From NCBI GenBank assembly GCA_907165275.2, contig OU015668.1:9729658-9793657 (forward strand): a DNA stretch of 64,000 nucleotides. The letters are read 5' to 3'. The position numbers and the translations under genes are program-made. Below are positions 10,851 to 21,476 of this stretch, piece by piece; position 1 is the first letter of the stretch, and every line of letters starts with the position of its first letter. This DNA is from Zygaena filipendulae. Lineage: Eukaryota > Arthropoda > Insecta > Lepidoptera > Zygaenidae. The notes beneath the pieces are model-generated. The model was not told where the DNA came from, did not search any database, and saw only the letters and a program-made list of their open reading frames with translations.

Positions 10851-10930
10851 CGCGGTTTCCACGACACAAGCTTATAGCTTACGTAGGATCAAGTAGATCT
10901 GTGTATTGTGAAGTGGATTATTATTATTAT
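10851..10930 (+). mobile_element. S1 SINE tail fragment
   Basis: TTTCCACGACACAAGCTTAT, AGATCTGTGTATTGTGAAG and GGATTATTATTATTAT match the 3' part of the S1 SINE (see 24.97-25.24 kb); the tRNA-like head is missing. Confidence 0.7.
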
Positions 10931-11075
10931 AATTTTTGGGAAATTGTATCGAGATAGCGAATACCTACCATATTTCCTATTTCAACACCTAAATCTTGTA
11001 ACTGAATATAGTCAAAATATTTTTTTTTACCGTTCTACTCGAACAAGAAACAAATTTACTATTTGTATCTCTTTA

Positions 11076-11268
11076 CTAGCTGTTCGCCGAGGTTTCTCCC
11101 GCGTTCATCTCAGAGTTCCCGCAGGAAATCTGGGATAAAAGTACCCCACATCTTATTTCAAACTATAATCTATATTTTGGCCAAATTCCATACAATGCCG
11201 TTCAGCCGTTCTAGCTTGAATAATTAACAAACATCCATCCAACCAAACTTTAAATTATAAGTATAGAT
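11076..11268 (-). mobile_element. HelA copy
   Basis: Plus-strand CTAGCTGTTCGCCGAGG is the 3' terminus on the minus strand. The hairpin is altered by substitutions. The head near 11268 is a diverged TATCTATACTTATAATTT form. Confidence 0.7.
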
Positions 11269-11995
11269 AAGTTGAGTGTAGCATATAAATGCATTATGCA
11301 TTTATTCATATTTCTGTAATACCTACTTCAAATTGCACCATATACCAGAATGTAGAAGAGGATTAAAAATCAAATATAAAATCCATTCCACATTAAGCTA
11401 GTGTTTGTCCGTGTGTCTGTCAAACTCAAGGGCAGGTGATCGAGCGTTGACGACATTAGCCGTCCGCTTCAGTTAACAGTTAAACGGAAGGACAAGACGA
11501 GCACGCGACTTTTATATACACCATTACATATAATTCATTTAATTCAATCGTCAATTATTCAGCGATAGACTTTGGAACGATTAGAATGGATGGACTCGAA
11601 AAAAGTTGGATAATGACGACTTAGTTTAAAAAGCAAAAAATACGTATCTATTAATGTTTTATTTTCAAACTTTTTTAATTTTCTGCGATGACGAATAAAG
11701 ATAATATGTCTATATCTATGTCCATATGTCTATGGACTAATTAGAATATTGATTTTCGAATTTTGGTTTTCAAAAGTCGTCAATATCCCTATTGTTTAGG
11801 TAGATGGAATTTCTATGTCTTCTGATCTTTCACATTGATCGAAGTTTTTTCCATAAGTTCATATCAGAGCATCGGAAATGGACAGCCGAAATTCACAAGA
11901 ACATACCTACAATAATATAAAAGTTTTTAGTACGCAGTCATGTCTAGACGTTCGTAACTCCAGTTGTCGTCGGTTCAATGATGGTACCTAATTGA
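11269..11995. other. unassigned stretch with a short palindrome
   Basis: No gene recognised. A perfect 10-bp inverted repeat around a single T lies at 11285-11305 (ATAAATGCAT / ATGCATTTAT). Confidence 0.35.
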
Positions 11996-12145
11996 AGTTG
12001 CCAATTATTGCGCAGGAGTGTCCTTAAAAAAAAAACAAATAAAACCCAGCATTTCCGGGAAGTTCGCGGTATCATTACGAAAGTGAGCGAAAATAAATAT
12101 CCTCTTGCTTGAATAAATCTTTCTTTCTTTCTTTCTTCTTTAAAA
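11996..12145 (+). mobile_element. retroelement 3' end with (CTTT)n tail
   Basis: A segment ending GCTTGAATAAATCTTTC followed by repeated TTTC units to about 12140. AATAAA followed by a microsatellite is the usual look of a LINE or SINE 3' end. No coding part remains, and the left edge is a guess. Confidence 0.4.
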
Positions 12146-12249
12146 TTATTATTGAGAAAAAAATATAATCATTAAAAACAACACCTTCATAACTTATAGA
12201 ATTTAGATCTATGCTTGATTCAATACTATTAAAAACTGCTTTAGGTAGG

Positions 12250-12435
12250 TATAAACATGTATCGTGTATGTGAGTTTGTTTGTTACGTTTTCACGTCTTA
12301 ACTAATCATCCGATCATCATGAAATTACGCACACACTTTTTCAGGATTACTGATAAGGACACAAGGTACTTTTTATTTAGGAATTTCCGCGGAAACTCCG
12401 AAATTAAGGCAGCTGAAACCGCGGGGAACAGCTAG
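12250..12435 (+). mobile_element. HelA copy, degraded head
   Basis: GTTTGTTTGTTACGTTTTC, ATCATCATGAAATTACGCA, and CGGGGAACAGCTAG at the 3' end. The left stem of the hairpin is damaged (AAGGCAGCTGAAACCGCGG). Confidence 0.7.
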
Positions 12436-12449
12436 AAAAAAAATTTATT

Positions 12450-12640
12450 CACAAGCCGCATCCGGCTGTTTCACCCACGTTAATTTCAGAGTTCCCGCGG
12501 GAATATTGGAATAAAAACTACCCTATGTCCTTCTCTGTACCCCTGACAACGTGTATGCAAAATTTCGTGACTATCGGTCGAGCATTAAATACGTGAAGTG
12601 TAAAAAAACAACTCACTGTCGCATTTATAATAGTAAGGAT
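12450..12640 (-). mobile_element. HelA copy, reverse orientation
   Basis: CACCCACGTTAATTTC, CCTATGTCCTTCTCTGTAC and AACGTGTATGCAAAATTTC in order, ending GCATTTATAATAGTAAGGAT (reverse of a TCCTTACTA head). The CTAG terminus is lost. It faces the preceding copy, making an inverted pair about 15 bases apart. Confidence 0.7.
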
Positions 12641-12945
12641 TCATAGCGACCCCGCGTATTAAAGAAAGTGAATATAATATTATGAATGCATATTGCAACC
12701 AGTTTTTGCTTTGATTAATCCGCTAACCCGTCATAATTAATGTCGGCTTCATATGTAATTAACATCGGTGATTAAGTCCAACATGTGAAATTAATACCGT
12801 TAATACGAATCCAATATTTAAACTAGCTATCAACAGGTCATTAGTTATCGAGAGGAATAAATTTTACCGAGGTTTTATCGTTCAATTAATATTACAAATG
12901 ACATATTAGGTAAGTATTTAGTGTGAATAATTAAATATTGGTTTC
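12641..12945. other. unassigned stretch
   Basis: Nothing recognised; AT-rich. Confidence 0.3.
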
Positions 12946-12948
12946 TAA

Positions 12949-13186
12949 CCGCCGCACTCAGAGTCGACTTTAATGGTTACTTAGTTAAGTATAGATTTTT
13001 AGAACAAAACTGCCGCAATCAGAAAAAATAAAATAAATTAATGTTAATTGGCATTTAACTAATTAAGTTACATCTCATTAAATGCCAATTAACATTAATT
13101 TACTCAACGTCTCTGATTGCGGCAATTTTGTTTTAAAAATCTATACTTAACTAAGTAATCATTAAAGTCGACTCTGAGTGCGGTCG
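12949..13186. mobile_element. M4 foldback element, copy 1 (family description)
   Basis: Nearly the whole 238 bp is an inverted repeat: CCGCACTCAGAGTCGAC, TTACTTAGTTAAGTATAGAT and TGCCGCAATCAGA on the left reappear reversed on the right, as do the central ATTAATGTTAATTGGCATTT words. It is flanked by TAA on both sides (12946-12948 and 13187-13189). A 3-bp TAA duplication with GC-rich ends points to the PIF/Harbinger superfamily (target TWA). The second copy at 47.5 kb has the same flanks at an unrelated site, so this is a real mobile unit. Confidence 0.85.
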
Positions 13187-13286
13187 TAAATGAATTCAAA
13201 TAAAAAGGTTACAAGGTGCTAGCTGATTTATCCGCCGATTCATCCAATTTGTTCATGTAATTCCCGCAGGAACTCTTTATTTAGGG

Positions 13287-13484
13287 CTAAACGTTCCCAG
13301 CGGTTTCACCCGCGTTAATTTCGAAGTTCCCGCGGGAATTCCGGTATAAAATAAAGCCTATATTACTCAGGAATAATGTAGCTTTTTAATGTGAAAGAAT
13401 TTTTAAATCGTTCCAGTAGTTTTTGAGTAAAATTCTAACAAACAAAAAATCAAATCTATCTTCTTTTTAAATATTAGTATTGAT
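13287..13484 (-). mobile_element. HelA copy, GATTTAACTC-like subtype
   Basis: CAGCGGTTTCACCCGCG and GTTCCCGCGGGAATTCCGG, then ACTCAGGAATAATGTAGC and a TTTTTAAATATTAGTATTGA head. The CTAG is lost (GCTAAACGTTCC). Confidence 0.7.
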
Positions 13485-14233
13485 GAGATAGAATAGAATA
13501 AGAATAGAATAGAATAAAATTTATTTCTGCAAAACACACAAGAATAATAAACAAACACTAAAGAAGTACTTAATCTAAAACCAAAACCCAAGTTTTCTTG
13601 CATGCTCTGCCGAAAGGGTCACCAACTCAGCATTAGCTAGGTGCGGGTACACCTAGCGCTGGTTTTCAGTTGGCAGCCCGTTGTCACGCACGGACGGGAG
13701 TAACAGCAGAAGAGGAAAACACAATCATATAAAAAACAAAAATAAAAAACAAATAGCTTAAAAAATAAAAACATTACATATAAAATATAACATAAATATT
13801 AAATACTTGTGACAAACAATTATAAATAAACTGAAATAAATAAATAAATGCATATCATAATAATAAAACACAGACAGAATAATAAATAATATAATATTTC
13901 CGTATTATTTCCGTATAATAACATATAATATAAAATAAAAAGACTGTCATCGACTACTTCGCCATCATCAGCACATTCAGCACAATGCGGCTGACGCCAT
14001 TTTAATTTCTCCGCCGCGCGACTGTAAGACGGGCACATTTTCAAAATAATAGTTTTGGGGGTTCGCATGAAATTACGAGATATTGCGATTAAAAATATTG
14101 CGTGGGTTATCATGAAATTGTACACAATAGTGTAGGTATAAGAGATACACTTTAATACTTAGACCTATTCTGAGAAAAATAATGCAGGTAAGTAATATTT
14201 TTCCAATAAAAAATTAATAATGATTAATTGGGC
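13485..14233 (-). mobile_element. Jockey-like LINE 3' UTR and (TTCTA)n tail
   Basis: Directly downstream (minus strand) of the RT fragment below. It ends in AATAAATTTTATTC followed by (TATTC)n units at 13490-13526. The block at 13630-13670, with GCTGGTTTTCAGTTGGCAG, matches in reverse the block near 53.16 kb, so both are 3' UTRs of related LINEs. Confidence 0.6.
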
Positions 14234-14740
14234 TTAAATAAATGACATATTGATATTAATAGCCTCGAAGAAAATTTGTTTAGAGATAAGAAATTGTTTT
14301 AATTTTATACTAAAACCATTAATACTTTTCAGTTCTTTGAATGGTGGTGGAATATTGTTCCAAATCTTCGAAGCCGCATACCTAAAGCTTCCACGAAATG
14401 AAGCCGATCGGTGCGAGGGGGTAGCCAGCCGCTGCGCGCACCGCCTACCCTCACGCTGGCTGCTTACCCACGAGATCTTCGAGTACAGGTATGGGGGACA
14501 CTTATTGGTGATCACTCCAAATAGAAGGCAAGCAAGATGCAGCTTACGACGTAATTTCATTTTAAGTATAAAATGCTTATTCAGAAATGGTGTGACGTGA
14601 CTTCTAGGAGGAATATTAAAACAAAATCTGGCACACGCATTCTGTACCCTCTGTAACAGCTTCTCGGTGCGAGCTAGTAGTCTAGGGCCGTATACCACGT
14701 CACCATAATTTAATTTCGACAAGATTATTGAGTCAGATCA
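14234..14740 (-). pseudogene. Jockey-like LINE reverse transcriptase, C-terminal fragment
   Basis: About 165 codons of the region that follows the palm of LINE reverse transcriptases. It reads SKLNYGDVVYGP, LQRVQNACARFCF, PPRSHVTPFLN and LRRKLHLACLLFGV, then RRCAQRLATPSHRSASFRG and KIWNNIPP near the end. This pattern (LNYxDVVYGP...QRVQNxCxRF...WNxIP) is familiar from Jockey- and CR1-type elements of insects. The frame is open upstream through SDSIIL and then meets a stop, so the LINE is 5'-truncated: no catalytic YxDD or endonuclease remains. The copy ends about 1.2 kb downstream in a microsatellite tail, the usual form of a dead LINE insertion. Confidence 0.8.
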
Positions 14741-14940
14741 GAATCAGAATCTCCCATTCTAAAGTTACAATATAATAAAAAAAAAACAGTTAATAAGGAA
14801 TAAGAATGTATAGTTCAATATAGTGTTCAGAAATTAGCTAAGTTTCACGACATATTATCTAATCTTACTGAGAATATATAGAGCTTTAAAAATAAACAAT
14901 TTAAGTGGGATGCTAAAAAATGTTTATTTTATTTTTATTC

Positions 14941-14977
14941 AAAAGCTCACACGGGTGAAATCACGTGGCACGGCTAG
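14941..14977 (+). mobile_element. HelA 3' end fragment
   Basis: Only the hairpin region (CACGGGTGAAATCACGTGG) and CACGGCTAG remain. Confidence 0.55.
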
Positions 14978-16430
14978 TGTCTAAATAAAATCCACAAAAA
15001 TTCCACAGGCACGCGGTATTTGGTAAACAAGAGTAAAATTATTCAAATAAACACATTAAAAACGGTATTAGATCAATTTTATTAATTGAGTGATTAGAAT
15101 TGGAATAAAAAACTAATTTACCGGTAGGCGGGGACTACTGTGAGTTGGTCCAATATTAGTTAACATAGGATAATTTAGGCACACGTCTTTATTGAACATC
15201 ATTACCAGAAACAAATAAAACAATTTTTATGTGTGTTTATTTAAGTAACACATAACAAATCGTAGTCATTAAAAATTTTACTTAAATTTAAGTGTATTTT
15301 TAGGTACATGTAGGTAGGTACAGACCACAAACCTGATATATGCAATATGCATTCCTAGAAAAACTAAGTTACAAAATATTAATTCAGATTCGTATTTTCC
15401 TTTCTTTTTTCTTTTTCTATTTTTAAAATTTTATCTTTATTATAATAACTAGTAAATCATCCCTTGCGCAACTGTACCAATATGTACTAAAAACCTCTTT
15501 TCTACATGCTATGTGCTGTTTTCTTTGTTGTCTTTAATAAACCAAGTTATTGATCTGTAAATTGTATTTAAGTTCATTGTAGTCTGTCAAAATATAATCC
15601 AAATTAACTACAAGTTTTCTACGAGGCAACATCAAAACCTTTCTATGGCAATTTTGACACGGAGTTGTATTAAAAATACTTATTATAAAACTCATGGTAT
15701 TGACCAGAATTTCGGACAATTCTCGAACCGACTCGATGTGTGAGTAAAAATCGATAACCTATCGATTTAACATAATCTCGTTAAGCAACGTCTAAATACA
15801 CCTGCCTCAATAAATTAATGTCAGAGATTAAATAAACCGATAGGGTAGTCGGTTTACGTAGGAAGGCGCTATATATACTCGTATGTAAAAAAAAAACAAA
15901 TACGTTATTTTTTGTTAAGCGTCCAGACTTCTTGCTAAATTTAGAAAAAGAAAATAACAAAAATAAATATTATATACTTAGACTTATTCATTTTCCTCAT
16001 TTTTTGAAAAACTACCGATCTTATAATATAATTTTTTTCGCTTATCTTGTTTGTTATAATGTATACTTTCAGCCCTGTGAGTATTTTTATCGCAGACTGA
16101 CCACGGGAACTCTCAAATGCGAATGTAACCATGGGAGTGACGTATAAATAGAACTAGTTATCAAAGTGACGAGTGCCATCATCGGAGTTTTTGTCCAATT
16201 ACTAGATTTTATAGAAAAAAATATAATATCTTAAAGCTTGTATTTCTTGATTTACCACCTCGTAAATTAAATGACAAACCATTTTAATATCGAGCAGGAA
16301 ACACTAAGCTCATAATACATTATATTAATCTCCAAGCGACGGATATTATCAATTTAACTGACATGGATTGTTTAAAATTATTCAATTTATACCTGTATTA
16401 GCTTACCTCTGTGATTCTACCTACTTGTTT
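14978..16430. other. unassigned stretch
   Basis: 1.45 kb with no gene or family recognised. Bases 16095-16150 (ACGGGAACTCTCAAATGCG, GTAACCATGGG) look like an eroded HelA 3' end. Confidence 0.3.
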
Positions 16431-17027
16431 ATGTAAACGACTACTTTTGAAAATCAAAATTCTAATGGGCATGTTGACTAATTTTTATTTTTTAGTCCGT
16501 CTTGTAGATTATTAAAAAATATTGGACACTTATTTTTTCTTTTTTTACATAATCAAAAAATAACGGCGATATATTGAGTTGAAATTTCGCGTAACGTCAC
16601 TATTCTGACAGTTTGTATGGCGGTTTTGCGGTTAGTGACCAGTAGTCACTTGTTGTAGTCACACTAGTCTATTGTTTTTTTATTTTCTAACTGACGGACT
16701 AATTAGAATTTTGATTTTCAAAAGTAGTCAACATCCCTATTAGTCCGTCAGTTAGAAAATAAAAAACCAATAGACAAGTATTTTTTGCTTTTTCAAATAA
16801 ATGAAAATATACAGAGATAAAGCGCATTAAAGTTTAGGGTGAGGGGGTCGTGACGTCACTAACCGCTAAAACCGCCATACAAACTGTCCGTCAATAGTGA
16901 CGTCATGCGAAATTTCAACTCAATGTATCGCCGTTATTTTTTGATTACGTAAAAAAAGAAAAAATACGTGTCCAATATTTTTTAATAATCTACAAGACGG
17001 ACTAAAAAAAAATTAGTCAACATGCCC
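16431..17027. mobile_element. M1 element interrupted by another M1 copy (outer)
   Basis: The outer copy starts with GACTACTTTTGAAAATC and AAAATTCTAAT, is split at 16467-16740, resumes TAGTCCGTCAGTTAG and ends GACGGACTA...TAGTCAACATGCCC. Removing the inner copy and one AT restores ATTCTAATTAGTCC, the sequence found in uninterrupted copies. Confidence 0.8.
16467..16738. mobile_element. M1 inverted-repeat element, inner copy (family description)
   Basis: M1 is 270-330 bp with no coding capacity. Outer ends in this subtype are GGGCATGTTGACT and AGTCAACATCCCT; inner ends are TAGTCCGTCTTGTAG and CTAACTGACGGACTA. The middle carries GGAGATACATTGAGTTG-type sequence, GACGTCAC and AAACTTTAATGCGC in intact copies; here the middle is shortened. 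It is flanked by AT on both sides, and the interrupted outer copy shows the filled-in site was a single AT. The superfamily is unclear. Confidence 0.85.
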
Positions 17028-17302
17028 ATTCTCTCAAAAAACAAAGTGCATTAGTCCAGAACCAATTCCATATGGGTCCCAAACATTCAAACCCGACTCA
17101 ACAACGGATTTTTCTATAACCAGCAGTTCAATGAGTTGGTCTGTTTTAAGCATGTACGTACGTACTACATATTCCTTTCTTATATTATATACATTTTCAA
17201 CTAATTACGAGTGAAATGAGAAAACTTACGAATACTTACAGCAAAAACCTGAGCTATCTATTCGACGGCCATTTTTCACAGCATTGCAATTTGCAATTGC
17301 AA

Positions 17303-17686
17303 TTAAAAAAAACCGACTTCCAAAAACACAAAACTAAAAAACTAAAAATAAAAAGCTAAAACTAACAAAATACCGATTTAATCCAAAAGACAAAAACACA
17401 CGTAATATTATTATTGGTTTGTGCTACCACTGATCGGTTTGAATTCGGTGACAAGCCCGCTGGTGTCTGCCCACTTGGGTTGTTCTGCTCACGAAGAGCT
17501 GGTGGCGGGAGTCGACTTATCCCATCTTTGACTTGTCACCGACTTCATACCGATCAGTGGTAGCACAAACCAATAATAATATTACGTGTGTTTTTGTCTT
17601 TTGGATTAAATCGGTATTTTGTTAGTTTTAGCTTTTTATTTTTAGTTTTTTAGTTTTGTGTTTTTGGAAGTCGGTTTTAATTTTTT
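17303..17686. repeat. M5 foldback with two 145-bp arms
   Basis: The left arm 17311-17455 and right arm 17532-17676 are almost identical inverted copies, both bounded by AACCGACTTCC. The arms pair from this terminus through TAATATTATTATTGGTTTG to GGTGACAAG, and a 76-bp loop at 17456-17531 separates them. The high arm identity suggests recent formation or gene conversion. Other M5 copies lack such long arms. Confidence 0.85.
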
Positions 17687-18481
17687 TGTTAAAATTTTGT
17701 TTATTTCTCGCTTTTAAGTGACTTAGTTCGTAATTTCTCTAAGTTACAATAGCCTTATGTCAACTGCTCATCACCTTTTACAAAATATTGCTTTTCCCGA
17801 CGCAGGGACGTTAATTGTTGAGGAGTTCTCCTAGTACATCACCATCAGTTCCACTTCACCATATACATTGTGACGGGCATAAATTGTTTAGAAACCATAT
17901 TAAAGTAAACGATTCGGAACCCGTAAAATACCCATTATTGAGTAGTTCCGATGACCATCTGTGGTCTTCATCATCAGTTCCACTTCTTCAAATTTTGCTT
18001 TCCAAAAGCAAAGAAACGATTTACTATGAAAAATACAAAAATCGCTATAGGTGTACCCATAATTTTTGAAGAGTTCCCTCGATTACTCCAAGATCCCATC
18101 ATCAGATCTCGACTTGGTGACAACGGAATCAATTTAGGAGCATCCACTTTCAAACAAAAAAACAATTTTCGAAATCGCTTCAATCGGAACCCGTGAAATA
18201 CGTATTGTTTTTGAGTTGTTCCGATGACCACCTGTGGTCTTCATCATCAGTTCCACTTCTTCAAATTTTGCTTTCCGAAAGCAAATGAACGATTTACTAT
18301 CAAAAATACCCAAATCGCTATAGGTGTGCCTATAATTTTTGAAGAGTTCCCTCGATTTCTCCAAGATCCCATCATCAGATCCCGACTTGGTGGCAATGGG
18401 ACCTAATTGGGAGTAAACCCTTTCAAACAAAAAAAGAATTTTTCAAATCGGTCCAACCGTCTTCGAGTAATCGGTGAACAT

Positions 18482-18518
<37 letters not shown>

Positions 18519-18567
18519 ATACATACAATCGAACATAGAACCTCCTCCTTTTTGGAAGTCGGTTAAA
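17687..18567 (+). mobile_element. M5-type long element body with tandem 273-bp units
   Basis: It ends AACCTCCTCCTTTTTGGAAG then TCGGTTAAAA, the M5 right terminus. Inside, a unit beginning GTTCCGATGACCA recurs at 17945 and 18218 (period 273 bp), and part of a third, more diverged unit precedes them at about 17830-17944. Each unit carries TTGAAGAGTTCCCTCGA and CAAGATCCCATCATCAGATC. A 30-base A run lies near 18486-18516. Open frames crossing the units are not convincing genes. Together with the foldback at 17.3 kb this may be one composite element. Confidence 0.65.
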
Positions 18568-18720
18568 AAATGCACTCCTATTGCCAACTGCCAATTTTTT
18601 GTTGATTTATTTGGATTGATTTAATTAATTAATTAATTGGCTAAGTTTAATTTTTATTTTATTTTTTGTACACCTTTTTGATGGCAATAAACAATTTTAT
18701 TATTATTATTATTATTAAAA
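18568..18720 (+). mobile_element. retroelement 3' end with (ATT)n tail
   Basis: GATGGCAATAAACAATTTT followed by (ATT)n at about 18699-18717. The AATAAA-plus-microsatellite ending fits a 5'-truncated LINE or SINE; no coding part remains. Confidence 0.45.
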
Positions 18721-18748
18721 CGTCATCACTACAAATCACTAAAATATA

Positions 18749-19064
18749 ATGACTATAAAACAAACCCCTCAACCGCGTCTGTCTGTCTGCACGCGATAAA
18801 CCCGAAAACTAGGGAACGGATTTGCATGCAGTATTCATCAATAGATAAAGTGATTCATAAAAAAGGTTCAGGTAAGTAATTAGGTATATAATTTATCAAG
18901 GTTTTGTGTTAATTGGTTAAAATATAACGATAATTATTGGAAGTGTCGGAATAAGTGTAAAAAATTTTGCATACCTACTACACGTTGTCTGGGAGAGGGT
19001 TTTATCCCGCAATCCCCGCAGGATCTCCGAAATTAACGCAGGTCAAACCACGTGGAACAGCTAG
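18749..19064 (+). mobile_element. HelA-related copy, long subtype
   Basis: CAATAGATAAAGTGATTCAT and GTTAATTGGTTAAAATATAA modules precede a HelA 3' end (TTAACGCAGGTCAAACCACG, GGAACAGCTAG). The same long subtype occurs at 60.12-60.35 kb and in part at 21.0, 25.5 and 32.9 kb. Confidence 0.7.
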
Positions 19065-20071
19065 TCTTAAGTAAGCCTCTTCTTCTTCTTCTTCTTTAAT
19101 AATGGCGTCTATAATTATAATTTGCCAATGACAATGTTTCTTATTATAACAATCTCTTCATCTACTTCTTCAATGATGGCGAAACGCCAATGACAATGTT
19201 AGATTGTTCCCCAAGTTAAAACATGGCTCTCTTGAAAGCCAGTTTCCCGCTCAGGGTCCAAAATAGATGCTGAAAAGTGACTGAAATAACGAAAAACGTG
19301 ACACGCGTGTTTTCGATACGGCTTTCACTCGTCAACAACCTAAGTAAGCCTCATCACAGCGGTACATATCAAACTTAACGGATTAAGTAAGAAAGTAGTA
19401 AATACGTAGGTTTAAATTTGGTATTTAAATAGACCAATTAGCAGTCATTTAGCGTTTCCGCTATTCGACGCTCGTTTCAATTAAACTGATAAATGTATCA
19501 TTGGAATAACAGTGTTGACAATCGAAATAGATAAAAACATTAATCAAATCCATTGATGCTAATTAAAAATTAGAAAGAAGTTTTACCCAGATTTAGAGTT
19601 GAGTACACAAAAATGTTGTTACAAATTGGCACCTTGGTCCTACGGCATAAAGTCTTTTTTTTTAAGGTATATTAAGGTTTACGGTAAGGTTTTTTTTAAT
19701 ACCAATTGAAAAAATCTACAGATTGTTTAGAGATTCCAATTTTTTTACTCTTTTTTTGATGATAAATATTCGGAGCAAAAATTTACGGTTTTAAAAAGTA
19801 GCTAGATACTATTGTATGAACTACTAATCTTAGGTTTAAAATTTGAGGTTTCAAGTGTAATTTATTGTGAATTTATCGTATTTGATTAATTATTAAATTG
19901 AATTCGATAGGTTCGGTTTGTCGGTTTAAAATTTTATTTGGTCATTAGCTTGCAATTAAAATAAATAATTATAAATCCCTCAGTGGACGAAAAAATCAGA
20001 ATTAATCCCCTAGTGAACCTTAACAGAGTATCCTAGTATCTACATCTTATCTTATCTTATCTAATATCATA
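19065..20071. other. unassigned stretch with short repeats
   Basis: Holds (CTT)n at 19078-19097, two copies of GCCAATGACAATGTT at 19124-19138 and 19186-19200, and (TCTTA)n at about 20045-20061. Otherwise unrecognised. Confidence 0.35.
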
Positions 20072-20259
20072 TCTTAATATATATAAATCACGTGTCACGT
20101 TGTTTGTCCGCGATGGACTCCGAAACTACTGAACGGATTTTGATAAAATTTTGTAACCATTTATCATATGGTTCAACTTAAAAGATAGGATAGATTTTAT
20201 CCCGGAATTCCCGCGGAAACTCCGAAATTACCGCGTATGAAATCGCAGGGGACAGCTAG
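20072..20259 (+). mobile_element. HelA tandem, unit 1
   Basis: Starts TCTTAATATATATAAATCAC and ends GGGGACAGCTAG. The next unit begins at the very next base. Confidence 0.8.
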
Positions 20260-20434
20260 TCTTAATATATATAAATCACGTGTCACGTTGTTTTTCCGCG
20301 ATGGACTCCGAAACTACTGAACGGATTTTGATAAATTTTTGTAACCATTTATAATATGGTCCAACTTAAAAGATGGGACAGTTTTTATCCCGGAATTCCC
20401 GCGGGAACTCCGGCACTAATGCGGGGAACAGCTA
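20260..20434 (+). mobile_element. HelA tandem, unit 2
   Basis: Starts TCTTAATATATATAAATCAC immediately after the CTAG of unit 1 and ends GGGGAACAGCTAA. The two units share GCGATGGACTCCGAAACTAC and most of their length. Confidence 0.8.
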
Positions 20435-20543
20435 ATCACCGTAAACTAGTGTCGGGGTACAAAGAAGGACATAAAGTACTTTTTTCCGCAACCTCCGCGG
20501 GAACTCCGAAATTACCGCGGATGAAATCGCGGGGGACAGCTAT
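20435..20543 (+). mobile_element. HelA tandem, partial unit 3
   Basis: Only the 3' part is present: GGGGTACAAAGAAGGAC, CTCCGCGGGAACTCC, hairpin CCGCGGATGAAATCGCGG and GGACAGCTATG, where CTAT replaces CTAG. Confidence 0.65.
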
Positions 20544-20574
20544 GTACCTAAATGTGAATTTAGTATGTCGTTCG

Positions 20575-20836
20575 AAATGAAGGAACGACGGTCCGTCGAT
20601 CATCGAGCCAAAGTAGGCCCCCTGGAATGCTCGGCTGACGAAGTTAGGCTAACGCCACTCTACAATGAGCTTCGCTTATCGCTAAGAGTCAAGCCGAGTG
20701 ACTAATCCAATTTAATTGAAATCCAAAGAAAAGAAATGTTAAAAATTGTAGACATGTAAGTTAAGAGAAAATTATGTTACATCTTTTTTATGGGTTTTGT
20801 AATGGCTGAAATAAAAACATTGTTATTATTATTAAT
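20575..20836 (+). mobile_element. retroelement 3' end with (TTA)n tail
   Basis: A GC-richer segment (GGCTGACGAAGTTAGGC, AGCTTCGCTTATCGCTAAG, GAGTGACTAATCC) leads to GGCTGAAATAAAAACATTG and (TTATTA)n. Part of it recurs inverted at 21268-21314. No coding motif was identified; a LINE 3' UTR is likely. Confidence 0.5.
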
Positions 20837-21014
20837 CCTAGTGAACAGGCGTGCATACTATCGCAGCTGGCCATCAACTAGCCCTATCAACTAGCTCGGC
20901 ACCCACCTAGGCACCCACCTACAACACATCCATGATAAAAATATTAATACCTTTGCCTTCAGTGTTAGCCCATTGGATGCACGGAAAAATAATAATCTAC
21001 AAAATCACTAACAC

Positions 21015-21176
21015 ACTGCAGTCTGTTCCTATGTATACTTTGATCTTTAAAACTACGCAACGGATTTTGGTACGGTTTTTTTTTTCAATAGATAGAGTGA
21101 TTCAAGAGGAAGGTTTGTACGTATAGTTTATACTGAAATTTCAGCGGAAACTCCGAAATTACCGCGGGTGAAATAT
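21015..21176 (+). mobile_element. HelA-related partial copy, long subtype
   Basis: CAATAGATAGAGTGATTCA, GAAACTCCGAAATTACCGCG, and GGTGAAATATAAAC, where the right half of the hairpin and the CTAG are missing. Confidence 0.55.
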
Positions 21177-21267
21177 AAACATAAAGATAGTTAGTGATAT
21201 ATAAACATGGTATTTTTTTGTTTAATTACGCTGTATTTTTGTATAAACGACGATATTTCTTTTCACT

Positions 21268-21420
21268 AGGATTAGTCACTCGGCGAGTAGCTTGGCTCTT
21301 AGCAATAAGCGAAGCTATTTGTATTGCGGCCTTAGCCTTAACGCGGCGGCGAGCGTGGGCTGCGCATGCGTCGCGCATCGGTCGCAGGATGAGCGGTGTT
21401 TGTTCGCAATCAATTTTATA
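21268..21420 (-). mobile_element. inverted fragment of the 20.6-kb retroelement end
   Basis: GGATTAGTCACTCGG and TCTTAGCAATAAGCGAAGCT are the reverse complement of 20665-20706. Downstream sequence to 21420 is GC-richer but not matched elsewhere in the window. Confidence 0.5.
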
Positions 21421-21476
21421 GCCGGACAGTATGAGCTGTTTATATTTTGTACACTGCGTTGCAAATTAAATTGACA

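Noticed and set aside
14250..14600. Plus-strand 116-codon frame
   Set aside because: Antisense shadow of the Jockey-like LINE fragment.
17815..18430. Several 60-98 codon frames on both strands
   Set aside because: They follow the 273-bp tandem units of an M5-type repeat and are repeated with the units.
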